Assembly (NCBI GenBank): GCA_016177345.1
Contig: JACOVM010000079.1
Coordinates: 1-9,486, forward strand
Length of the DNA: 9,486 nucleotides
Direction: 5' to 3'
Source: Candidatus Woesearchaeota archaeon
GTDB lineage: Archaea > Nanobdellota > Nanobdellia > Woesearchaeales > UBA12501
Within the stretch, counting starts at the first letter, position 1. The number at the start of each line of letters is the position of its first letter. The translations under genes were made by a program, and so were the position numbers. This document shows, piece after piece, positions 5,669 to 9,486 of the stretch. Below the pieces are notes generated by a model. It was given only the letters and a program-made list of their open reading frames with translations, ran no database searches and was not told the DNA's origin.

Positions 5669-7555
5669 ATGTGTGGCATTAACGGCGTTGTTGGGCTCAG
5701 CGATAAAGGGCTTATTAAGCAGATGAATAAGGTAGTTACTCATCGCGGCCCCGACGATGAAGGATTCTATCTTGACAAGAACATCATGCTTGGGCACCGA
5801 CGCTTGTCCATTATTGACTTGTCTGAAAAAGGAAGGCAGCCAATTCATGACGAGCACGAAGACAACCACATCATCTTTAATGGGGAGATCTACAATTATG
5901 AAGCATTGAGAAACCAGCTCAAGAAAAGCCACAATTTTACCACGAACACAGACACTGAGGTTATTGTCCACGCTTATGAAGAGTGGGGTATTGATTGCGT
6001 TAAGAAATTTATTGGAATGTTCGTGTTTGCTATTTGGAACAGCAGAAAAAAAGAGCTGTTTCTTGCGCGGGACAGGCTCGGAATTAAACCATTGCATTAC
6101 GCCCTGACAAATGGGGGTGTCTTTCTCTTTGCCTCCGAAATAAAATCCATCCTTCAATACGAAGAGGTCAAGCCGCAGCTCAATGGCCAGGCGCTCTACA
6201 ATTTCCTGAATATCAACTATACCCCAGGTGAACAGACTTTTTTCAAAGGCATCAAGCGCCTCCGCCCAGGTCACACCCTTCTCTACAAAAATGGAAAAAT
6301 TTCCATTCAAAAATACTGGGATATCTCGGTCAACATTACAAATCATCCTGATGAGTATTACATTGACATGCTTCGCGAGCTGCTTCTTACCTCTGTTGAG
6401 CGAAGGCTGATCTCTGACGTCCCATTCGGCGCGTATCTTTCCGGAGGAATGGATTCTTCAACTGTTGTCGGCATGATGAGCCAGCTTGTTGGAGAGCCAA
6501 TCAAAACGTATACTGTTGGGTTTAATGAGCCGTGGGATGAGCTTGAGGATGCGCGGCGTATTTCTGAGCATTTTGGCACTGACCACCACGAGCTCGTCGT
6601 AGAAAGCAAAGATATGGAGAAAGAATACCCAAAAGCGATCTGGCACATGGACATGCCACAGCGTAACATTATTCCAACGATCATGGTGTCACGCCTTGCA
6701 AAGAAAAAAGTGACGGTTATGCAGAACGGGCTTGGAGGGGATGAGCTCTTTGCTGGGTATCGCAGGCACAAATGGCTTGTAGCAGCGCCAAACGTGTCCA
6801 AATGGGTGCCGCCAATCCTCAAAAAAAATGTTCTGGAGCCATTATCTAGACAGCAAGCTCTCCCATTTGATGTTCGGCGAGGCCTAAAGTATCTCGCAAC
6901 TGCTGGAGAATACGAAAAAAATTATGTTGTTCTTGCTCCCCAAGTTATTTTTGATGAGGACCTTGAACAACTCGCACCAGATCTTGCCAGTGAAGCAACA
7001 CCGATCCAAGACGTGGTAAAGCCATTTTTTGATCCTGCATTCAAGCATGACTTCTTTAACCAGGCGCTTGTCATGGAATTGAAAAGCTACCTCTGCGATG
7101 ACCTGCTTGACCGGTTTGACCGGGTGTCCATGGCAGCCTCTATTGAAGGCCGCGTTCCTTTTCTCGACCATGAAGTTGTCGAGTTCTCCTTCACCATGCC
7201 AAATCATATGAAAGTAAGGAATAATGAGGGAAAATATGTCCTTCGGCAAGCCATCAAAGAGCTTGTGCCAAAGGAGGTCTTGCAAAAAAAGAAGCAAGGG
7301 TTTAACATGAACAACTATTACTGGTACAACGGATACCTTGGTGATCTTGCGCGGCAGCTGCTCACCAAAGAAAACCTTCGGGAAAGCCCGCTTCGCTACG
7401 ACTATCTTCAAAAAATTATGCAGAGGCGCACCTCTCCACGATTGTTCTGGGAATACGCCCAGGTGTGGAACGCGGTTGCTATCGAGATCTGGAGAAAAAT
7501 GTACCTTGAAGGAGACCTTCGAAAACCGCGCTTTGACATGAAATATTACTTGTAA
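5669..7555 (+). CDS. asnB: Asparagine synthase (glutamine-hydrolysing) family protein, AsnB-like
   Basis: Glutamine-dependent amidotransferase: the N-terminal Ntn domain frees ammonia from glutamine, and the C-terminal domain activates a carboxylate with ATP and amidates it. Cys2 is the nucleophile and fixes the start, since the initiator Met is removed. The glutamine site is intact: HRGPDDEG (25-32), GHRRLSIIDLS (42-52), FNGEIYNYE (70-78), TDTEV (94-98). The PP-loop SGGMDSS is at 258-264, and DRVSMAASIEGRVPFLDH at 484-501. At 628 residues it has the length of the AsnB subfamily linked to surface-polysaccharide loci. In the second ATP-site motif it has NGLGGDELFAGY (353-364), so Leu355 (codon 6731-6733) stands where E. 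coli AsnB has catalytic Glu348 and other homologues have Asp or Gln. It may still make asparagine. Amidation of a sugar acid or another glycan-linked carboxylate is an alternative suggested by the neighbouring glycosyltransferase and methyltransferase. Confidence 0.92.
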   Translation: MCGINGVVGLSDKGLIKQMNKVVTHRGPDDEGFYLDKNIMLGHRRLSIIDLSEKGRQPIHDEHEDNHIIFNGEIYNYEALRNQLKKSHNFTTNTDTEVIVHAYEEWGIDCVKKFIGMFVFAIWNSRKKELFLARDRLGIKPLHYALTNGGVFLFASEIKSILQYEEVKPQLNGQALYNFLNINYTPGEQTFFKGIKRLRPGHTLLYKNGKISIQKYWDISVNITNHPDEYYIDMLRELLLTSVERRLISDVPFGAYLSGGMDSSTVVGMMSQLVGEPIKTYTVGFNEPWDELEDARRISEHFGTDHHELVVESKDMEKEYPKAIWHMDMPQRNIIPTIMVSRLAKKKVTVMQNGLGGDELFAGYRRHKWLVAAPNVSKWVPPILKKNVLEPLSRQQALPFDVRRGLKYLATAGEYEKNYVVLAPQVIFDEDLEQLAPDLASEATPIQDVVKPFFDPAFKHDFFNQALVMELKSYLCDDLLDRFDRVSMAASIEGRVPFLDHEVVEFSFTMPNHMKVRNNEGKYVLRQAIKELVPKEVLQKKKQGFNMNNYYWYNGYLGDLARQLLTKENLRESPLRYDYLQKIMQRRTSPRLFWEYAQVWNAVAIEIWRKMYLEGDLRKPRFDMKYYL

Positions 7556-7564
7556 TCCACAATC

Positions 7565-7584
7565 TGTAATCTATATATATTACA
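7565..7584 (+). promoter_or_regulatory. TATA box embedded in a 20-bp palindrome, with flanking GTAAT copies
   Basis: TGTAATCTATATATATTACA (7565-7584) is palindromic in 9 of 10 base pairs, and its centre is the TATA box CTATATAT (7571-7578). Two further copies of the half-site, ATTAC (7545-7549) and GTAAT (7552-7556), lie just upstream, across the end of the previous gene. The box predicts a transcription start near 7601 and a leader of about 43 bases for the methyltransferase gene. A dimeric repressor bound here would block TBP. This reading is an inference. Confidence 0.45.
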
Positions 7585-7585
7585 T

Positions 7586-7609
7586 GCAACTCATTTACGT
7601 GCAACTCAT
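7586..7609 (+). repeat. Short direct repeat in the methyltransferase leader
   Basis: GCAACTCAT occurs at 7586-7594 and 7601-7609 (period 15), with CAACT again at 7611-7615. The repeats surround the predicted transcription start. They are too short for a firm call. Confidence 0.35.
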
Positions 7610-7643
7610 ACAACTGATCTGTTAAAATAGCTATTAAACCAAC

Positions 7644-8435
7644 ATGACCGCATTTCACCTCAGCCAGGAAGCAGAACCCTTTTATCAGACAGAGCATGAT
7701 CCAAAGAAGTTTATCGAGCTTTACCTTAAAAAATACCAAAGCCTTTATTACAGCAGAAAGGTAAAAGAAATCAAAAAGCTTCTTTCAAAACACTGCCAAG
7801 ACCTTCGAGGAAAGAACGTTCTTGATGTTGGATGCTGCGGTGGCTATTTCTCTGTATTGTTCGCAAAGCAAGGAGCTCATGTTACGGGAATTGACCTGTC
7901 AAAAAACGCTATTGCTGCAGCAGTATATTACGCAAAGCAGCAGGGTGTTTCGTGCAGTTTCCTTTGCGGTGAGCTCTCGGTTATTCCTGCTGCAAAGAAA
8001 TTCGATCTTATCCTTGCAAAAGATGTCATCGAGCACGTCCAAGATGATGTTGCATTCATTGAACAACTATCCTCCAAATTATCTCCAGGAGGGCAGCTCG
8101 TGATTACCACCCAGAACTGGTTTTGCCTTAATTACTTTTTTGAGGGGACGCTGCGCAAGATTTTTTATCCTAAAAAGAAGTGGGTTGGGTGGGATCCAAC
8201 ACATGTACGATGGTATTCCTGTAGGGGCCTGGAGAAGAAGCTTGAAGCAGCAGGACTGCAAGCGATGGGATATTCTGGCTCGTACTATCTACCCTATGAG
8301 ATGATAAAAGTGCTGAAACTTGAGCCGCGATGGAGATGGTTTGTTCTTCTTGACGATTTCCTTGGCGACAAGTGGCCATTAAACAGGATGGGATGGAGCA
8401 TAAGTGTGATGGGGGAGAAAAAAAGAGCAGAATAA
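7644..8435 (+). CDS. Class I SAM-dependent methyltransferase (UbiG/type-11-like)
   Basis: Transfers a methyl group from S-adenosylmethionine to an unidentified acceptor. The 263-residue product has a Rossmann-type fold. Motif I, VLDVGCCGG, is at 59-67 after a helical N-terminal cap (1-57). The ribose-binding acidic residue is Asp84 in GIDLS. Motif IV, DLILAKDVIEHV, is at 121-132, and the post-motif strand LSPGGQLVITT is at 146-156. DPTHVRWYS (184-192) is typical of UbiG-like enzymes. A variable C-terminal region with aromatic and basic residues (about 170-255) should choose the substrate. No membrane helix is evident. The gene starts 88 bases after the AsnB-like gene and has its own TATA box inside a palindrome, so it may be separately controlled. 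Next to a glycosyltransferase and an amidotransferase, methylation of a sugar or glycan-lipid is plausible. No Shine-Dalgarno is seen. Confidence 0.88.
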   Translation: MTAFHLSQEAEPFYQTEHDPKKFIELYLKKYQSLYYSRKVKEIKKLLSKHCQDLRGKNVLDVGCCGGYFSVLFAKQGAHVTGIDLSKNAIAAAVYYAKQQGVSCSFLCGELSVIPAAKKFDLILAKDVIEHVQDDVAFIEQLSSKLSPGGQLVITTQNWFCLNYFFEGTLRKIFYPKKKWVGWDPTHVRWYSCRGLEKKLEAAGLQAMGYSGSYYLPYEMIKVLKLEPRWRWFVLLDDFLGDKWPLNRMGWSISVMGEKKRAE

Positions 8436-8472
8436 TGTAGAATTGATACTGGCCCAAAAACATCCAAAATGT

Positions 8473-8982
8473 TTATTCACAACGTTCATAGCTCCTGGTT
8501 TCCTTCAAGGAAGAAAAAATGTCTCTTGCTGAGTGGCCATGATACAGGTCGACGGTTATCGCTACTAAAGATCCAACTAAACAGCCTAAACTAATTCCTG
8601 CGCCACAAACAATCGGAAGGCTGTCAATAATACCAGCACTATCATTTGCTATCATGTCCCCCATCATTACAAGGCCGGCGATGCACATTCCAATCTGTGC
8701 GCCAACCCCCGGTGCATCTTCACTCCAGATACCATAATAATTATGGCCAGTATTTGCTGTTGCCCCATACTGCAGCCCATACTCCTTCGGATCAAGCCCA
8801 TTCTTAAGGAGCAGCCTCACGATGCGTTCTTCTACCTGAGCGATAACTGCTTCTGCATTTGCAATGCTATCTATTTTGGAGTATACAGGCGATGTTCCAA
8901 TTGCCCCTCCTGAAACACCTGGTAAATCCTCTGGTCGAACCCCCGTTCTTATTCTTTGCTCAAGGTTATACATCTCTGTCAT
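8473..8982 (-). CDS. Small glycine-rich membrane protein, uncharacterised
   Basis: Not recognised. The frame is open from ATG 9015 (180 residues). I prefer ATG 8982 (169 residues) because the TATA-like TTAAATA on the same strand (9011-9005) is centred 26 bases upstream, predicting a leaderless mRNA. ATG 8973 is a further option. The N-terminal half is soluble: a Pro/Gly-rich segment with GVSGGAIGTSPVY (22-34), an amphipathic helix at about 39-61 with VIAQVEERIVRLLLK, then GLDPKEYGLQYGATANTGHNYYG (positions 62-84, key residues Gly, Tyr, His). Two Gly- and Cys-containing hydrophobic segments follow (about 91-114 and 117-145), probably a helical hairpin in the membrane, then a polar tail. It converges with the methyltransferase gene and is divergent from tRNA-Phe. 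Function unknown. Confidence 0.72.
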   Translation of the reverse strand: MTEMYNLEQRIRTGVRPEDLPGVSGGAIGTSPVYSKIDSIANAEAVIAQVEERIVRLLLKNGLDPKEYGLQYGATANTGHNYYGIWSEDAPGVGAQIGMCIAGLVMMGDMIANDSAGIIDSLPIVCGAGISLGCLVGSLVAITVDLYHGHSARDIFSSLKETRSYERCE

Positions 8983-9004
8983 GAAAAGAATGAAATACGA
9001 TTGG

Positions 9005-9025
9005 TATTTAACCATTTCTATATAA
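9005..9025 (-). promoter_or_regulatory. Candidate TATA boxes of the small membrane protein gene
   Basis: On the minus strand TTATATAG (9025-9018) and TTAAATA (9011-9005) both resemble TATA boxes. The second fits a leaderless start at 8982. The first would give a start near 8995 with a 13-base leader to the same ATG. Both therefore support 8982 over the outermost ATG at 9015. Confidence 0.45.
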
Positions 9026-9079
9026 CCATTCCTATATCCTTGGAGATAGCAGTGGCAAGCCTTTCAAACCGCCAAAAAC

Positions 9080-9087
9080 TATATAAA
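9080..9087 (+). promoter_or_regulatory. TATA box of tRNA-Phe
   Basis: TATATAAA at 9080-9087, preceded by a CCAAAAAC-type BRE-like stretch, predicts transcription from about 9110. The precursor would carry a 5' leader of some 17 bases to be removed by RNase P. Confidence 0.6.
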
Positions 9088-9126
9088 CCAACCCCCAAAT
9101 CTGCTTTTTAAAGTCATGTGCTTTGC

Positions 9127-9198
9127 GGGGACGTAGCTCAGCGGGAGAGCACTACGCTGAAGACGTAGGTGTCCAGGGTTCAAATCCCTGCGTCCCCA
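9127..9198 (+). tRNA. tRNA-Phe (anticodon GAA)
   Basis: A full cloverleaf can be drawn. The acceptor stem GGGGACG/CGTCCCC (9127-9133 with 9191-9197) is perfect. The D stem is GCTC/GAGC (9136-9139, 9147-9150) with loop AGCGGGA. The anticodon stem is CTACG/CGTAG (9152-9156, 9164-9168) with loop CTGAAGA (9157-9163), giving anticodon GAA at 9159-9161 after the invariant U33. The variable loop is GTGTC. The T stem is CAGGG/CCCTG with loop TTCAAAT. The discriminator base is A9198. No intron is present, and CCA is not encoded (CTT follows), so it must be added by the CCA-adding enzyme. At 72 bases the tRNA is slightly short because of a small D loop. Confidence 0.97.
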
Positions 9199-9206
9199 CT
9201 TTTATT
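9199..9206 (+). terminator. Oligo-T terminator after tRNA-Phe
   Basis: CTTTTATT directly follows the discriminator base. A short T run at the 3' end of a stable RNA gene is the usual archaeal termination signal. Its position supports the call more than its strength does. Confidence 0.4.
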
Positions 9207-9300
9207 CTCTGAAGATGTTGAGGTTATATTCTTTGCCAGTTGCGTAGTTCTGGAACATTTTGTTCCAAAAAGTTGTTCTGCGGCACATACCGGCAATCAT
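9202..9300 (-). CDS. Possible 32-residue small ORF (uncertain)
   Basis: A short minus-strand frame runs from ATG 9300 to TAA at 9204-9202, just downstream of the tRNA. It encodes a basic, aromatic peptide with TTFWNKMFQNYATG and a hydrophilic end, NLNIFRE. AATAAAAG on the minus strand (centre about 9326) lies about 26 bases upstream, so a leaderless transcript divergent from the acetyltransferase gene is possible. The region is AT-rich and such boxes are common by chance. It could equally be a remnant of a longer gene, or nothing. No family is recognised. Confidence 0.2.
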   Translation of the reverse strand: MIAGMCRRTTFWNKMFQNYATGKEYNLNIFRE

Positions 9301-9304
9301 TACA

Positions 9305-9313
9305 TTAATAAAG
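9305..9313 (+). promoter_or_regulatory. TATA-like box of the acetyltransferase gene
   Basis: TTAATAAAG is centred about 25 bases upstream of ATG 9334, again predicting a leaderless mRNA. The surrounding sequence is AT-rich, so the box itself is weak evidence; the spacing is what supports it. Confidence 0.4.
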
Positions 9314-9333
9314 ATTAGATCTTTTATTGCACT

Positions 9334-9486
9334 ATGATTATACGTGAAGCTAATAAAATTGATCTTGAAAGCCTCGCCAAATTAGGACACCATTTAAGCA
9401 AATTTGAAGCAAATTGTGACCCTCGGCTTAGAATAAGAATTCAGACAACAAAACAGAAAAAGTTGGAATTCTTCAAAAAATTAAAA
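9334..9486 (+). CDS. GNAT-family N-acetyltransferase, 5' part only
   Basis: The frame is open from ATG 9334 to the last base of the window (51 codons), so the gene is cut by the window edge. The N-terminus MIIREANKIDLESLAKLG, followed by HHLSKFEANCDPRLR, matches the beta1-alpha1 start common in GNAT acetyltransferases: an IREA strand, a DLE helix, then an H/E-rich helix ending in a DPR turn. Such enzymes move an acetyl group from acetyl-CoA to an amine. The CoA-binding R/QxxGxG/A motif would lie beyond the window, so activity and substrate cannot be judged. Coding A+T is higher here than in the central genes. Confidence 0.62.
   Translation, partial: MIIREANKIDLESLAKLGHHLSKFEANCDPRLRIRIQTTKQKKLEFFKKLK

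Noticed and set aside
5576..6346. 256-codon minus-strand open frame opposite the end of the glycosyltransferase gene and the start of the AsnB-like gene
   Set aside because: The + strand genes here are clear family members with intact motifs; the opposite frame shows no family resemblance and is explained by codon bias of the coding strand.
6884..7411. 175-codon minus-strand open frame within the AsnB-like gene
   Set aside because: It lies fully opposite conserved synthetase-domain sequence (including DRVSMAASIEGR) and has no promoter or recognisable product.
7621..7632. GTTAAAATAGCT as TATA box of the methyltransferase gene
   Set aside because: It is only about 19 bases from the ATG, which would put the transcription start inside the coding sequence; the box at 7571-7578 fits better.
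8983..9015. Eleven-residue N-terminal extension of the small membrane protein starting at ATG 9015
   Set aside because: Both candidate TATA boxes predict transcription starting downstream of this ATG (about 8995 or 8982).
9127..9198. Intron or integrated element within tRNA-Phe
   Set aside because: The cloverleaf is complete and uninterrupted, and no integrase gene is visible nearby.

Overview
The window looks archaeal, and most likely comes from a small-genome DPANN-type lineage (Woesearchaeota-like), although the lineage is an inference. Four things point to an archaeon. TATA boxes recur about 25-27 bases upstream of start codons or probable transcription starts. Several genes appear leaderless. 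There is a crenarchaeal-style single-OB-fold SSB and an archaeal/eukaryal-type glycyl-tRNA synthetase. The tRNA gene has no encoded CCA. Base composition is moderate, with one clearly AT-richer gene (2991-3992).

Layout. Positions 1-433 hold no gene but contain three consecutive strong inverted repeats (91-279), including a perfect 21-bp hairpin inside a perfect 11-bp outer stem; this is the most unusual non-coding structure in the window. On the + strand follow glyS (434-1990) and, after a polypurine spacer, a two-helix membrane protein with a Cys-rich outer domain (2071-2967). A convergent minus-strand gene for an unrecognised helical protein (2991-3992) comes next. A divergent promoter region (4014-4158) then leads into a probable + strand operon: ssb (4159-4599), a membrane-anchored family-2 glycosyltransferase (4617-5615) and an AsnB-family glutamine amidotransferase/synthetase (5669-7555). 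A class I methyltransferase (7644-8435) follows with its own TATA box, which sits inside a palindrome. A minus-strand gene for a small glycine-rich membrane protein (8473-8982), tRNA-Phe(GAA) (9127-9198) and the start of a GNAT acetyltransferase (9334 to the window end) complete the window.

How the genes fit together. glyS, ssb and tRNA-Phe are housekeeping genes. The glycosyltransferase, AsnB-like amidotransferase and methyltransferase form a plausible small glycan or cell-surface modification set (sugar transfer, amidation, methylation). The AsnB homologue has Leu355 where the ATP-site motif of true asparagine synthetases has Glu or Asp, which weakens a plain 'asparagine synthetase' reading. 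I saw no mobile element, CRISPR array or defence system. The best candidates for undescribed biology are the hairpin cluster at 91-279, the altered AsnB active site, the GTAAT/ATTAC operator-like array at 7545-7584, and the two unrecognised proteins (2071-2967 and 2991-3992).
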